Assembly (NCBI GenBank): GCA_000309945.1
Contig: CM001633.1
Coordinates: forward strand, 4,103,912-4,167,911
DNA: 64,000 nucleotides
Origin: Leptolyngbyaceae cyanobacterium JSC-12
GTDB lineage: Bacteria > Cyanobacteriota > Cyanobacteriia > Leptolyngbyales > Leptolyngbyaceae
Direction of reading: 5' to 3'
The position numbers were made by a program, and so were the translations under genes. Positions 17,508 through 27,542 of this stretch are shown here, one piece after another (the first letter of the stretch is position 1; each line of letters opens with the position of its first letter). The notes below the pieces were generated by a model, which saw only the letters and a program-made list of their open reading frames with translations, searched no databases and was not told the DNA's origin.

Positions 17508-18332
17508 TTAGATGCCGGAGCCGTCGAGAAACTCTTCAATGATGCGATCGCTCAGGCGGCAAGTTCCTTTCTCAGAGGTCGTTGCAGAGGTTGCACGAGG
17601 GATTTCCCAGCAATCTGCTAAGTGATGGTTTTCGTTAGACTCAGGCATCAACGATGCACTGACCGGAACTTTAGCCAGAGCTTGAAGCGATTGGATCTGT
17701 TGCTCTAATGCTTCAATGCGATCGACCAATGCCCGGATCACCTGGGCTTCTGAATCTGGTAAACGTCCGTGTTCCAGGGGATCAACTCGTTCTCCAGAGC
17801 GATGCACAATCCGACCGGGCACCCCAACGACCGTGCAATCTGAGGGCACATCTCGCAACACAACTGAACCTGCCCCAATCCGAACATTGTTGCCAATCTG
17901 GATATTGCCCAAAACTTTTGCTCCGGCTCCTACTACCACATTTTCGCCCAGGGTGGGGTGGCGCTTGCCGCTTTCCTTCCCAGTTCCTCCCAGGGTAACC
18001 CCCTGGTAAATTAACGCGTAGTCCCCAATAATCGCAGTTTCACCGATCACAACCCCCATGCCGTGGTCAATAAAGACACCACATCCGATTTGTGCGCCTG
18101 GGTGGATTTCAATTCCTGTTAGAAATCGAGCGATGTGAGAGATTAAGCGGGGAATAAAAGGGAGACCTAGAACCTGTAACCAGTGGGCAAAGCGATGTAG
18201 CAGGATTGCTTGGAGGCCTGGATAGCAGAACAGAACTTCCAGCCAATTGCGGGCTGCTGGGTCCCGCTCGAAAATAATGCGAAAATCTGCGATGAGGGTA
18301 GATAACACAGCAGGTCTGCGGTTTGGTTGCAA
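17508..18332 (-). CDS. cysE: Serine O-acetyltransferase
   Basis: 274 residues. It acetylates serine with acetyl-CoA, the first committed step of cysteine synthesis. The N-terminal helical region ([35 protein letters not shown]) is followed by left-handed beta-helix hexapeptide repeats: [32 protein letters not shown] and [28 protein letters not shown]. The catalytic DHG histidine is present. The C-terminus is longer than in the minimal enzyme, with a coiled-coil-like [17 protein letters not shown] and a polar tail. The C-terminal peptide that binds cysteine synthase in some bacteria ends in Ile; this protein also ends in Ile (DGSGI). It is probably monocistronic. Confidence 0.95.
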   Translation of the reverse strand: MQPNRRPAVLSTLIADFRIIFERDPAARNWLEVLFCYPGLQAILLHRFAHWLQVLGLPFIPRLISHIARFLTGIEIHPGAQIGCGVFIDHGMGVVIGETAIIGDYALIYQGVTLGGTGKESGKRHPTLGENVVVGAGAKVLGNIQIGNNVRIGAGSVVLRDVPSDCTVVGVPGRIVHRSGERVDPLEHGRLPDSEAQVIRALVDRIEALEQQIQSLQALAKVPVSASLMPESNENHHLADCWEIPRATSATTSEKGTCRLSDRIIEEFLDGSGI

Positions 18333-18493
18333 TACTAGTCTATCTTAGCGTCCGAATGTTCCCTCGAAATACACCTGGTTGGGGAAAGAGGCAGAGAGCG
18401 AAGCATGGGGAGCGTTGAGATGGGTGCTAACCAGATTACTGTCGAATACGGTCGAAATTGATAAATAAGTCAAACAAAAGTTTGGTGAACAGT

Positions 18494-18528
18494 AAAAAGC
18501 GATCGCTCCTCGAAAGAAGCGATCGCTC
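18494..18528 (-). terminator. groEL terminator built on two HIP1 sites
   Basis: On the minus strand AGCGATCGCTTC pairs with GGAGCGATCGCT across a short loop and runs into TTTTTACTG. It lies about 100 bp past the groEL stop in the right orientation. Each stem arm is a HIP1 palindrome. Confidence 0.7.
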
Positions 18529-18623
18529 TCTTGGGTAACTAGTTGTGGGATAAAGTAGCAGTCAGGAAATCCCGATGCGCAATACCCCACTCCTTATCAC
18601 CTTGTTAGTAATTTGTGACTAAT

Positions 18624-20261
18624 TTAGTAGTCGAAGTCACCGCCCATGTTGCTGCCTGCGCCTGCAGGAGCTGCATCTTTGGGTTCGGGCTTGTCAACCA
18701 CAATACACTCGGTGGTCAGCACCATGGCTGCGATTGAAGCAGCGTTTTGCAGAGCGGAACGGGTTACCTTAGCAGGGTCAACGATACCTGCGTCAAACAT
18801 ATCCACGTATTCGTTGGTAGCAGCGTTGAAGCCAACGTTGAATTCCTTCTCTTTGACGCGCTCAGCAATCACAGCGCCGTTGTGACCTGCGTTTTCAGCA
18901 ATTCGCTTCAGGGGAGCTGCCAGCGCACGAGCCACAATTTGAGCTCCGGTCAGTTCTTCACCAGTCAGGTTGTTGTTTGCCCACTCTTCCAGTTGAGGAG
19001 CCAGGTGAGCCAGCGTGGTGCCACCACCAGGAACGATCCCTTCTTCAACGGCTGCTTTGGTAGCGTTGATTGCATCTTCTAGGCGCAGCTTGCGGTCTTT
19101 CATTTCAGTTTCAGTCGCTGCACCGACTTTGATTACTGCAACACCGCCAGCCAGTTTTGCCAGACGCTCTTGCAGTTTTTCCTTGTCGTAGGAAGAATCG
19201 GTTTCTTCGATCTGGCGACGAATTTGCTCAATCCGTGCCTTCACGGCTGATTCATTCCCTTCAGCAACGATGGTGGTATTGTCCTTCGTAATTGTGACAC
19301 GACGAGCCTTACCGAGACTGTCAATCTTGGTTGCATCCAGCTTCAGTCCAGCGTCTTCTGTGATCACTTGACCACCCGTGAGTACTGCGATATCTTCCAA
19401 CATCGCTTTACGGCGATCGCCAAAGCCAGGAGCTTTCACAGCCGCTACGTTGAGTACGCCACGCAAGCGGTTCACAACCAGGGTTGCCAGAGCTTCTTTC
19501 TCAATGTCTTCCGCAATGATCACCAGTGGACGACCTGCACGAGCCACTTGCTCCAGGATAGGTACCAGGTCTTGTACCAGGGTGATTTTCTTGTCCGTCA
19601 ATAGGATGAACGGCTCATCCAAAACGGCTTCCATCCGCTCGGTGTCAGTTGCGAAGTAGGGAGAGATGTACCCTTTATCAAAGCGCATCCCTTCAGTGAC
19701 TTCCAACTCGGTGGTCATGGACTTGCCTTCTTCCAGAGAGATCACACCCTCTTTACCCACTTTGTCCATGGCGTTGGCAATCATTTGACCAACTTCATCA
19801 TCGTTTCCGGCAGAGATTGCACCGACTTGTGCGATCGCTTTCGAGTCTTCCACGGGACGAGCGTGTTCAGCAATCTTATCAACCAGGAAGTTTGTTGCCT
19901 TATCGATACCGCGCTTGAGTTGAATCGCATTTGCGCCAGCCGCAACATTTCGCAGACCTTCCTTGACCATCGCATGTGCCAATACGGTTGCAGTGGTAGT
20001 CCCGTCTCCGGCAGCATCGTTCGTCTTAGAAGCGGCTTGACGAATCAAAGAAACGCCCGTGTTCTCAACGTGATCTTCCAATTCAATTTCTTTCGCGATA
20101 GTCACACCATCATTGATGATCTGGGGTGCGCCAAATTTCTTCTCCAGTACAACGTTGCGACCTTTTGGTCCGAGGGTAACAGCAACTGCCTCAGCCAAGA
20201 TATCCATGCCGCGTTCCAGTGCACGACGAGCGTTTTCGTTGTAGATGATGCGTTTAGCCAT
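18624..20261 (-). CDS. groEL: 60-kDa chaperonin GroEL
   Basis: 545 residues, full length. It forms the tetradecameric cage that folds proteins with GroES and ATP. Diagnostic stretches are [24 protein letters not shown], the ATP site [15 protein letters not shown], and [16 protein letters not shown]. The C-terminus ([12 protein letters not shown]) lacks the long GGM repeat of E. coli GroEL, as in the cyanobacterial copy that sits with groES. It is downstream of groES with a 117-bp gap carrying a long inverted repeat, and the operon is under a CIRCE element. Confidence 0.98.
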   Translation of the reverse strand: MAKRIIYNENARRALERGMDILAEAVAVTLGPKGRNVVLEKKFGAPQIINDGVTIAKEIELEDHVENTGVSLIRQAASKTNDAAGDGTTTATVLAHAMVKEGLRNVAAGANAIQLKRGIDKATNFLVDKIAEHARPVEDSKAIAQVGAISAGNDDEVGQMIANAMDKVGKEGVISLEEGKSMTTELEVTEGMRFDKGYISPYFATDTERMEAVLDEPFILLTDKKITLVQDLVPILEQVARAGRPLVIIAEDIEKEALATLVVNRLRGVLNVAAVKAPGFGDRRKAMLEDIAVLTGGQVITEDAGLKLDATKIDSLGKARRVTITKDNTTIVAEGNESAVKARIEQIRRQIEETDSSYDKEKLQERLAKLAGGVAVIKVGAATETEMKDRKLRLEDAINATKAAVEEGIVPGGGTTLAHLAPQLEEWANNNLTGEELTGAQIVARALAAPLKRIAENAGHNGAVIAERVKEKEFNVGFNAATNEYVDMFDAGIVDPAKVTRSALQNAASIAAMVLTTECIVVDKPEPKDAAPAGAGSNMGGDFDY

Positions 20262-20293
20262 AGTTCCTCGATGATTATAGATTTGCGATTTGG

Positions 20294-20366
20294 GATTTTG
20301 GATTTCAAGTTGAAAGGTAGGGAAACTTCAGATTTGGACATTAGAGAAAATCTAAAATCCAAAATC
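20294..20366. repeat. Long inverted repeat in the groES-groEL gap
   Basis: GATTTTGGATTT (20294-20305) and AAATCCAAAATC (20355-20366) are perfect 12-bp arms about 50 nt apart. Further TCTAAAATCCAAAA units are repeated next to the right arm. The motif is a common cyanobacterial intergenic repeat. In the bicistronic mRNA it would fold between the two reading frames and may influence the groES:groEL ratio. Confidence 0.7.
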
Positions 20367-20378
20367 TAAAATCCAAAA

Positions 20379-20690
20379 CTAGGAAACGATCGCCAGAATG
20401 TCTTTCTCAGATAGCAGCACGTACTCATCAGTCCCCAGCTTGATATCAGTGCCAGCGTACTTAGAGTACAGAACCTTTTGACCAACTTTGACTTCGGGTT
20501 CTTGACGAGAACCATCGTCGCTGCGCTTGCCAGGACCTACAGAAACTACTTCACCAACCTGGGGCTTTTCCTTTGCCGTGTCAGGCAGCAGGATACCACC
20601 AGCAGTTTTCTCTTCAGACGCACTGACTTTTACGAAAACGCGATCACCCAGCGGTTGCAGGGTAGAAACGCTCAAAGAAACAGCAGCCAT
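20379..20690 (-). CDS. groES: 10-kDa co-chaperonin GroES
   Basis: 103 residues from the ATG giving [22 protein letters not shown], the usual cyanobacterial start; an in-frame start two codons upstream is less likely. The mobile loop [20 protein letters not shown] and the roof segment [11 protein letters not shown] are present. It caps the GroEL cavity. It is the first gene of the groESL operon, about 190 bp downstream of the CIRCE operator. Confidence 0.97.
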   Translation of the reverse strand: MAAVSLSVSTLQPLGDRVFVKVSASEEKTAGGILLPDTAKEKPQVGEVVSVGPGKRSDDGSRQEPEVKVGQKVLYSKYAGTDIKLGTDEYVLLSEKDILAIVS

Positions 20691-20879
20691 ACGCAATTCT
20701 CCAAACTAGCAACAAGCTATGTGGACAAAAATTTTCAGATCAATATCGCCCGAATAGCTATTTACCAGAGACAAGTAAAATAACTAAAGCGAGCTACGTC
20801 AGCACTCAGCAGTATAGAATCACAATCCAACCAGCTGAGCACTACGACTTCTACAAGTCTAGCGGAGTTGAACTAGCTT

Positions 20880-20906
20880 TTAGCACTCTCAACTCTTGAG
20901 TGCTAA
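20880..20906 (-). promoter_or_regulatory. CIRCE operator (HrcA-binding site)
   Basis: TTAGCACTC, nine bases, then GAGTGCTAA: an exact match to the consensus. It is the binding site of the repressor HrcA, which keeps groESL low until heat or light stress. It lies 190 bp upstream of groES, so the transcript probably starts close to it and has a long leader. Confidence 0.95.
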
Positions 20907-21018
20907 TTTAGCCAACTGAGGGATGCAATTGCAATCATCTGGAATGTACGGGTTACCGAACGGAAAAAGGGAAAGGGGTGCGGGTGAAGAAGGGGTGTAA
21001 AATCTCTAATCTCAACCC

Positions 21019-22452
21019 TCATCTTTTAACTTCTGGCTCTTGACTGCCGTTGTCTGCTTGAGCCGCTTGCTGAATTTGGGTCGTGAAATAGTCTTCGCGG
21101 ATTTTCAGTTGACGGGCGATCGCAAGTCCGTTTTGGAAGGCAGCGATCGCCTCCGGATAGTTCTTTTGCAGAAGATGAACTTGCCCGAGTTGATCATAGG
21201 CATTCATTATTCCGTAAGCATTGTATGCCTGTTGCTCGATCCCAACCAGAAACGCATAGATTCGTTGGGCAGAGTCTAAACGATGGTTCACTCGATACAT
21301 GTCGCCAAGCTTTTTTAGGGCATCACCTGCATCCGCAAATTGAAGCTGGGGCTGAGCAGTTTTGTAGGCAAGTTGATAGTTGGCTTCTGCCAGGTCAAGC
21401 CGCCCTAAAAGCCGCTGATTATCAGCAATTTGCGTAATCAATTTGGGGACGGGTTTGGGGTCATTCACTTTCTGATAAAACTGAACAAGTTGCTGCTGGT
21501 AAGGAATGGCTTGAGATGGTTGTTTTGCCTGTTCGTGAATGAAGATGAGTTGGGTCAAATAAATGGGTTCATTGAACAGGTCTTTTCGCGCCTGTGCTCG
21601 TTTCAGCAGTTCCTGATAAACTTTGGCAGCATTAGCGTAATCAAACCAGCCGAGATGTAACTGACCCAACGCAATCAGTGTTGCTTCGATTTTGAGCGAG
21701 TCGTTACGCTGACGAGCATCTGTTAGCACTTGTTCGTAGAGGCTGGCAGCGATTTTGGGTAATCGGACTTGTTGATAGGCTAACCCTAACGCTTCTATTA
21801 CTTGCAAACGCTTTGTTAAATTTAGTAATTCAGGGGGCGAGTTACGATCGCGCTCCAACTCGGCAGGTGTTTTCTCGGTTTGTAAACGAATTTCATCTAA
21901 TCGCCGGGTAATATAGCGCAGTTGCAGATTGTTATTTTGTGCCCAGGCAATGTCTCCAACCCGTCCTAAGGTCTGCACTTCTTGAATAAGGAAACCGAGC
22001 AACCGCCGATAGCGTAACTCCTGGTTCCAGGCTTCAAATGCTCCAACTGCGTCTTTTGCCTGTAAACGTTTAGCACCAATCAACGTCAGTCGGTCTGCCG
22101 CGGCGGAAATTTCTTGTTGTTCATCAGTGGTTAAAGGACGATTTTTGTAATCATAAGGAACCAGGGGATCAGTAGTAGTGATTTCTAATGGGTTTGGTGG
22201 AAACTGGTCTGGAGGGGGTTGTTTCCGCTTTGCTTTAGGTTTCTGCTGGTTCGATGGGTTGGATGGAATAGGCTGAGTGGTTGGTTGAGGTTTGGGAAGT
22301 AAGTTGGGTTGATTGCTCGTAGGCTCTGCTGGTTGGGGCGATTGAATCATGGGTGGTGAATCAGGTTGGGCGATCGCGCGATCACTGATTATCCCTAAAC
22401 TGCCAACGATCACTCCGATCCCAGCGTGCCACATCCTCCAACGCCGCATCAT
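21019..22452 (-). CDS. Secreted/periplasmic TPR protein
   Basis: 477 residues. An N-terminal hydrophobic segment (GIGVIVGSLGIISDRAIAQ) looks like a signal peptide, cleaved after AIA. A Pro/Gln/Asn-rich linker follows to about residue 90. The rest is helical with several tetratricopeptide repeats (for example ALGQLHLGWFDYANAAKVYQELL, LGRLDLAEANYQLAY, YDQLGQVHLLQKNYPEAIAAFQNGLAI). TPRs mediate protein contacts; no catalytic domain is seen. It is transcribed divergently from purD. Two start ATGs lie in tandem (MM). Confidence 0.8.
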   Translation of the reverse strand: MMRRWRMWHAGIGVIVGSLGIISDRAIAQPDSPPMIQSPQPAEPTSNQPNLLPKPQPTTQPIPSNPSNQQKPKAKRKQPPPDQFPPNPLEITTTDPLVPYDYKNRPLTTDEQQEISAAADRLTLIGAKRLQAKDAVGAFEAWNQELRYRRLLGFLIQEVQTLGRVGDIAWAQNNNLQLRYITRRLDEIRLQTEKTPAELERDRNSPPELLNLTKRLQVIEALGLAYQQVRLPKIAASLYEQVLTDARQRNDSLKIEATLIALGQLHLGWFDYANAAKVYQELLKRAQARKDLFNEPIYLTQLIFIHEQAKQPSQAIPYQQQLVQFYQKVNDPKPVPKLITQIADNQRLLGRLDLAEANYQLAYKTAQPQLQFADAGDALKKLGDMYRVNHRLDSAQRIYAFLVGIEQQAYNAYGIMNAYDQLGQVHLLQKNYPEAIAAFQNGLAIARQLKIREDYFTTQIQQAAQADNGSQEPEVKR

Positions 22453-22721
22453 GTTGTTCCTCCGATTCCGGATCTACCAATTCACGCCCATTTAAGGTAG
22501 CTCGAATTCAACCTGATATGAACGACCATTCCCCAATTTCCAAGACGACTTTTCTGGAAAACGGTTCCTCTAACCTGTGCCCCATTCCATTCCCTGATTT
22601 TCCTCCCTGCGCTTTTTTCCCTTGAAGTGCGGAATTCCGAGCAAGAGCATGACATAATCTTGGATGCATTGGACTGAGGGTGTCAGCACACAGAGTTTGA
22701 TTCAGCGAAGGATGGAGAAGC

Positions 22722-24023
22722 GTGAAGGTTTTGGTGATTGGTAATGGTGGGCGGGAACACGCGATCGCGTGGAAGCTGCTGCAATCTAGCAAAGTACAGC
22801 AAGTGATTTGCGTGCCTGGAAATGGGGGAACTGCTTCCACTCCACGCTGTATGAATCTAGCAATGAATGTTTTGGATTTTGAAGGAATTGCCCGGTTTGC
22901 CTTAGTGAATGGGGTGGAGTTAATTGTGGTTGGACCGGAAGCTCCGCTTGCGGCTGGAGTGACGGATTATTTGCAAAAACAGGGATTGAGAGTATTTGGA
23001 CCCACTCGACTGGGTGCCCAAATTGAAGCCAGCAAGGCCTGGGCTAAAGCCCTAATGCAAGAAGCAACCATTCCCACGGCTGAGGCAGTTGTCTTTACTC
23101 AGGCATCCCCAGCCATTTCCTATGTGCGCCAACAAGGAGCACCGATTGTGATCAAGGCGGATGGGCTGGCAGCCGGGAAAGGAGTAACAGTAGCAGAAAC
23201 CGTAGAAGCTGCAGAAGCCGCGATCGCAGACGTATTTGGCGGTAAATTTGGCGAGGCGGGGGAGCGAGTAGTGATTGAAGAGTGCCTGACGGGGGAAGAA
23301 GTATCCGTTTTGGCACTGACAGATGGGTTAACGATTCGTCCGCTGGTACCAGCTCAGGACCACAAACGCATTGGCGAAGGTGATACTGGCGCAAATACAG
23401 GAGGCATGGGAGCTTATGCCCCAGCACCAATCGCAACGCCAGCATTGATAGAGCGAATTCAGCAAGAAATTCTAGAACCCGCGATCGCCACCCTGCGCAA
23501 ACGCAACATTGACTACCGGGGAGTTCTCTACGCTGGTTTAATGATTACTCCCAATGGCAGCCCTAAAGTGATTGAGTTCAATTGCCGCTTTGGTGATCCA
23601 GAAACACAGGTAGTATTACCTTTACTAGAAACGCCACTTCATGAATTGCTACTAGCCTGTGTTGAGCAAAAATTAGAATCTTTGCCAGCAATTGAATGGA
23701 AAGCTGGTGCGGCTGCGTGTGTTGTTTTGGCTGCCGGTGGCTATCCAGATTCTTACCCAAAAGGCAATACCATCACCGGAATTGACCAGGCGGAAGAGCA
23801 GGGAGCCTTTGTGTTTCATGCAGGAACACAGCGTCGCGGACAAAATTTGGTGACCGATGGAGGACGAGTACTGGGGGTGACTGCGCTGGGAGAAAATTTT
23901 GAAACTGCTATTGCCAATGCCTATGCCGCGATCGCACCTATCCATTTTGATGGAATGTATTATCGACGCGACATTGGTCATCGAGTGAGAAAAATAAAGC
24001 CATCCCTTAACATAGAGTTGTAA
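22722..24023 (+). CDS. purD: Phosphoribosylamine-glycine ligase
   Basis: 433 residues from a GTG start (AAGGATGGAG upstream). It is an ATP-grasp enzyme that makes glycinamide ribonucleotide, the second step of purine synthesis. It shows MKVLVIGNGGREHAIAWKL, the ATP-binding run PIVIKADGLAAGKGVTVA, and the GARS motif DHKRIGEGDTGANTGGMGAY. The C-terminal domain (GTQRRGQNLVTDGGRVLGVTALG) is complete. nblS follows 87 bp downstream on the same strand, a frequent cyanobacterial arrangement. Confidence 0.97.
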   Translation: MKVLVIGNGGREHAIAWKLLQSSKVQQVICVPGNGGTASTPRCMNLAMNVLDFEGIARFALVNGVELIVVGPEAPLAAGVTDYLQKQGLRVFGPTRLGAQIEASKAWAKALMQEATIPTAEAVVFTQASPAISYVRQQGAPIVIKADGLAAGKGVTVAETVEAAEAAIADVFGGKFGEAGERVVIEECLTGEEVSVLALTDGLTIRPLVPAQDHKRIGEGDTGANTGGMGAYAPAPIATPALIERIQQEILEPAIATLRKRNIDYRGVLYAGLMITPNGSPKVIEFNCRFGDPETQVVLPLLETPLHELLLACVEQKLESLPAIEWKAGAAACVVLAAGGYPDSYPKGNTITGIDQAEEQGAFVFHAGTQRRGQNLVTDGGRVLGVTALGENFETAIANAYAAIAPIHFDGMYYRRDIGHRVRKIKPSLNIEL

Positions 24024-24077
24024 ACAACAGTTGTGAGTTTGTGTGAACTTGTTAGAAAATTGGTAACTAATCACACT

Positions 24078-24091
24078 GTTTGCTAGCAAAC
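24078..24091. promoter_or_regulatory. Perfect palindrome upstream of nblS
   Basis: GTTTGCTAGCAAAC is a perfect 14-bp palindrome 19 bases before the proposed TTG start, between purD and nblS. It could be an operator or a small hairpin over the translation start region. No regulator can be named. Confidence 0.4.
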
Positions 24092-24110
24092 TACGGGACA
24101 CTAATCGGCT

Positions 24111-26156
24111 TTGATCGCTTTTCTAAAACAAATTCAAGACGCGCTTTCCCACTGGTGGTCTGAGTTTACCCTCCAGACAAAGCTGATGGCGGTAGCAACC
24201 CTTGTTGTGTCGTTACTGATGAGCGGTCTAACGTTTTGGGCAGTGAATACTATCCAGCAAGATGCTCGGATTAACGACACTCGATTTGGTCGGGATTTAG
24301 GATTGCTTCTAGCTGCTAATGTCACTCCATTAATTGGCGAAAACAACCTGACAGAACTTGCTCGCTTTTCTCATCGCTTTTACAGCAGCACATCCAGTGT
24401 TCGCTACATGCTGTATGCCGATGAAGAAGGTGCCATTTATCTAGGAATTCCCTTTTCAGAATCTGAAGTGCAAAACTCGCTGACAATTCGACGCAAGATT
24501 CACCTGCCAGATGACTACGCTGCTAATACAGAGGTGCCAATGGTGCGGCAGCACCTCACCCCTGATGGTGAGGTGACAGATGTGTTCGTGCCAATTATTT
24601 ACGAAGGAAAGTACAAGGGGGTATTGGCGATCGGTACCAATCCAAACCCCACAGTTGTTACTTCTTCACACCTGACTCGCGATGTGACAATCGCTGTTTT
24701 TGTTTCCATCTGGGTCATGGTGATCTTGGGTGCAGTGTTCAACGCCCTGACTATTACCAAACCCATTAAAGAATTATTAGTCGGTGTTAAAAACATCACC
24801 TCTGGTAATTTCAAACAGCGAGTTGACTTACCCTTTGGTGGCGAACTGGGCGAACTCATTGTCAGTTTCAACGAAATGGCAGAGCGGTTAGAGCGCTACG
24901 AGGAGCAGAATATTGAAGAACTTACGGCTGAGAAGGCGAAGCTCGAAACGCTCGTCTCTACCATTGCAGATGGAGCTGTTCTGCTCGACACAAACCTAAA
25001 TGTTGTGCTAGTAAACCCGACTGCCCGTCGGTTGTTTGCTTGGGAAGGGCAAGTAATTGAGGGTAGTAACGTCTTATACCTCTTACCGCCAGCCGTTCAA
25101 ACGGAAATTACCCGCCCGCTCTATCGCATGGCAAAGGGTGAAATGCGAGAAGGTGGCGAATTTCGCGTTACCTTAAAAGACCCGGTTGATCGCACCATTC
25201 GGATTCTTCTCACCAGTGTGCTCGATTTATATCGGGAAACTGTCAAAGGGGTTGCGATTACGGTTCAAGACATTACCCGCGAAGCTGAACTCAACGAGGC
25301 AAAAAGTCAATTTATCAGCAATGTGTCTCATGAACTGAGGACGCCATTATTCAATATCAAATCATTTATCGAAACGCTGTATGAATATGGTGAAGATTTG
25401 AGCTTTGATGAGCGGCGCGAGTTTTTAGAGACGGCAAACCGCGAAACTGATCGGCTGACTCGGTTAGTGAATGATGTGCTGGATTTGTCTCGATTAGAGT
25501 CTTGCAAGCTCTACAATTTTGAAGCCGTTGATCTGGCACAACCGATTGAGCAAATCCTGCGCACCTACCAGCTTAATGCTCGTGATAAAGGTATTGAACT
25601 CAGTCAGGAAATTCAACCGGATCTTCCTCCTGTTCTGGGACACTATGATCTGTTGTTGCAAGTTTTCACCAATCTGGTTGGCAATTCTCTCAAATTTACT
25701 GAATCGGGCGGCAAGATTGTCATTCGAGCTTATGCTTTAGATCCTCAACTTGAAACCTCAAACAATGGCTCTCAGTCTTCAGAACAACAAGATGTGGCTC
25801 GAAAAGTGCGAGTGGAAGTTTCCGACACGGGCATTGGTATTGCGCCAGAAGATCAGCAGGCTATTTTCGATCGCTTCTTCCGAGTTGAAAATCGGGTTCA
25901 TACTCTGGAAGGAACTGGATTAGGCTTATCGATCGTCCGCAATATTGTGGAGAAGCACCGAAGTCGAGTTCATTTAGTGAGCGAGGTTGGGGTTGGAACC
26001 ACGTTTTGGTTTGATCTTGCCGTTTATCAAGATGTCAAGCCGGAGGCGTTAGAACCTGATACCGGACTGGTATTTCCAGATGCTCTGGTGGAGTCAAATG
26101 CTGGCTTAGCGATCGCAGGTGCACCCCTAAACCTGGCTCAATCCGAGCTTACCTAA
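24111..26156 (+). CDS. nblS: Sensor histidine kinase NblS (Hik33/DspA type)
   Basis: 681 residues from a TTG start. NblS/Hik33 is the conserved cyanobacterial kinase that acts with RpaB and NblR-type regulators on high light, cold and nutrient stress. Order of domains: TM1 (about 25-48), extracellular sensor (50-185), TM2 (190-212), HAMP (KPIKELLVGVKNITSGNFKQR), PAS (280-390), HisKA with FISNVSHELRTPLFNIKSF (His407) and HATPase with LLLQVFTNLVGNSLKFTESG, VEVSDTGIGIAPED, GTGLGLSIVRNIVEKH. All ATPase motifs are intact. It converges with the zinc-ribbon gene, with only five bases between stop codons. Confidence 0.94.
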   Translation: MIAFLKQIQDALSHWWSEFTLQTKLMAVATLVVSLLMSGLTFWAVNTIQQDARINDTRFGRDLGLLLAANVTPLIGENNLTELARFSHRFYSSTSSVRYMLYADEEGAIYLGIPFSESEVQNSLTIRRKIHLPDDYAANTEVPMVRQHLTPDGEVTDVFVPIIYEGKYKGVLAIGTNPNPTVVTSSHLTRDVTIAVFVSIWVMVILGAVFNALTITKPIKELLVGVKNITSGNFKQRVDLPFGGELGELIVSFNEMAERLERYEEQNIEELTAEKAKLETLVSTIADGAVLLDTNLNVVLVNPTARRLFAWEGQVIEGSNVLYLLPPAVQTEITRPLYRMAKGEMREGGEFRVTLKDPVDRTIRILLTSVLDLYRETVKGVAITVQDITREAELNEAKSQFISNVSHELRTPLFNIKSFIETLYEYGEDLSFDERREFLETANRETDRLTRLVNDVLDLSRLESCKLYNFEAVDLAQPIEQILRTYQLNARDKGIELSQEIQPDLPPVLGHYDLLLQVFTNLVGNSLKFTESGGKIVIRAYALDPQLETSNNGSQSSEQQDVARKVRVEVSDTGIGIAPEDQQAIFDRFFRVENRVHTLEGTGLGLSIVRNIVEKHRSRVHLVSEVGVGTTFWFDLAVYQDVKPEALEPDTGLVFPDALVESNAGLAIAGAPLNLAQSELT

Positions 26157-26161
26157 CGAGC

Positions 26162-26515
26162 TTACCTAACTAGGGCAATCAACAGACTGAGCAGAACCAA
26201 TCCAAGCAATATAAGCCATACCAGATTGCGAGACAGCCAGATTTTCAGTTGCATATTGGGCGCATAACCCGAAGTAGGAACGGCAATTGGTTGGGCGCGA
26301 TCGCGATACAACGTGCAATCCATCGCATAAGGGCGCTTAGGGAAATTGCATGTATCATCTTCGTGATACGCACACGTTGTACATAACGGTTCACCATCGG
26401 TTGCCCGGTAAAGCTTCATTCCTGGGTGCCCATGGGCTTTCAGCAGAGTGCGGCAATAAGGACACTCCAATGCTTGCGAATCAACAGGTTGGTGACACTT
26501 AGGGCAATCTGGCAT
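26162..26515 (-). CDS. Zinc-ribbon membrane protein
   Basis: 117 residues. The N-terminal ribbon is CPKCHQPVDSQALECPYC (two CxxC pairs). A second cysteine cluster follows, CTTCAYHEDDTCNFPKRPYAMDC. The C-terminus is one membrane helix (LVWLILLGLVLLSLLIALV). The protein would be anchored with the metal-binding part in the cytoplasm. Similar proteins are common in cyanobacteria without known function. It lies between nblS (convergent) and mtnP (same strand, upstream). Confidence 0.75.
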   Translation of the reverse strand: MPDCPKCHQPVDSQALECPYCRTLLKAHGHPGMKLYRATDGEPLCTTCAYHEDDTCNFPKRPYAMDCTLYRDRAQPIAVPTSGYAPNMQLKIWLSRNLVWLILLGLVLLSLLIALVR

Positions 26516-26588
26516 GAGATGGGGGATGGAAGATGAGAGAGATGCGAAAGAAGGTCCAGGGGTTTTGGGAAACCTGCAATCTCATATC

Positions 26589-27461
26589 CTAAAGATATTT
26601 CTCCAGCAACAAACTCAATCGCTGTTTGGTTTCTGGCGGTATCTTATCAAGCGGGGTGAGAATGGCGTATTTCAGAGCAGAGAAGGCGTCAGATTCAGGA
26701 GGAGCTTCCATCAAGCGACGCACAGTTGCTTGAATCACTTTTTGAGCATTAATTGCGTTACGCTGCAGGTTGGCAATCACCATGTCTACGGTAACGCTGT
26801 CGTGGTCGGGATGCCAACAATCATAATCGGTGACTAGGGCAAGAGTCGCATAGGCAATTTCAGCTTCTCGCGCCAATTTGGCTTCGGGCAAGTTGGTCAT
26901 ACCGATGATGGTGGCTCCCCAACTGCGATACAGGTTGGACTCGGCTTTGGTTGAAAAGGCTGGTCCTTCCATACAGATATACGTACCACCTCGATGCAGG
27001 GTGACATCCGTTAGGTTTGACTGTTCAACAGCATCAGCCAAAACTTGGGCAAGTTTGGGACATACCGGATCACCAAAAGCAATATGGGCGACGATGCCGT
27101 TGCCAAAGAAGGTTGATATACGATTTTTGGTGCGATCAATGAATTGATCTGGTACCACCATGTCAAGTGGTTTGGCTTCCTCCTTTAATGAACCCACTGC
27201 CGAGGCCGAAATCAGATACTTCACTCCCAGGCTTTTCATGGCGTAAATGTTTGCCCGAAAAGGCAACTCAGAGGGTAAGAGATGGTGATTGCGGCCATGG
27301 CGTGCCAGAAAGGCTACACGAACTCCCTCTAAAGTTCCTAAAATCAGGGAATCAGATGGGCTGCCAAAGGGTGTATCGACTTGAACTTCTTCTACATCTT
27401 TGAGAGCTTCCATTTTATAAAGCCCACTACCGCCAATGATGCCAACTGTAACCTCAGCCAT
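26589..27461 (-). CDS. mtnP: S-methyl-5'-thioadenosine phosphorylase
   Basis: 290 residues starting at [20 protein letters not shown]; the frame stays open further upstream but that part is unrelated to the family. It cleaves methylthioadenosine, the by-product of polyamine synthesis, into adenine and methylthioribose-1-phosphate. Phosphate-site GGSGLY and [21 protein letters not shown], and substrate-site [28 protein letters not shown], fit the MTAP branch of nucleoside phosphorylases. No other methionine-salvage gene is adjacent. Confidence 0.93.
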   Translation of the reverse strand: MAEVTVGIIGGSGLYKMEALKDVEEVQVDTPFGSPSDSLILGTLEGVRVAFLARHGRNHHLLPSELPFRANIYAMKSLGVKYLISASAVGSLKEEAKPLDMVVPDQFIDRTKNRISTFFGNGIVAHIAFGDPVCPKLAQVLADAVEQSNLTDVTLHRGGTYICMEGPAFSTKAESNLYRSWGATIIGMTNLPEAKLAREAEIAYATLALVTDYDCWHPDHDSVTVDMVIANLQRNAINAQKVIQATVRRLMEAPPESDAFSALKYAILTPLDKIPPETKQRLSLLLEKYL

Positions 27462-27542
27462 GATGCTGCTATGCCCGCTAACAAATTGCCCTAGCATTCT
27501 ACGATGTTCTGCTCTTGGTTCGCCGCCTCTTCGTCCCTTTCC

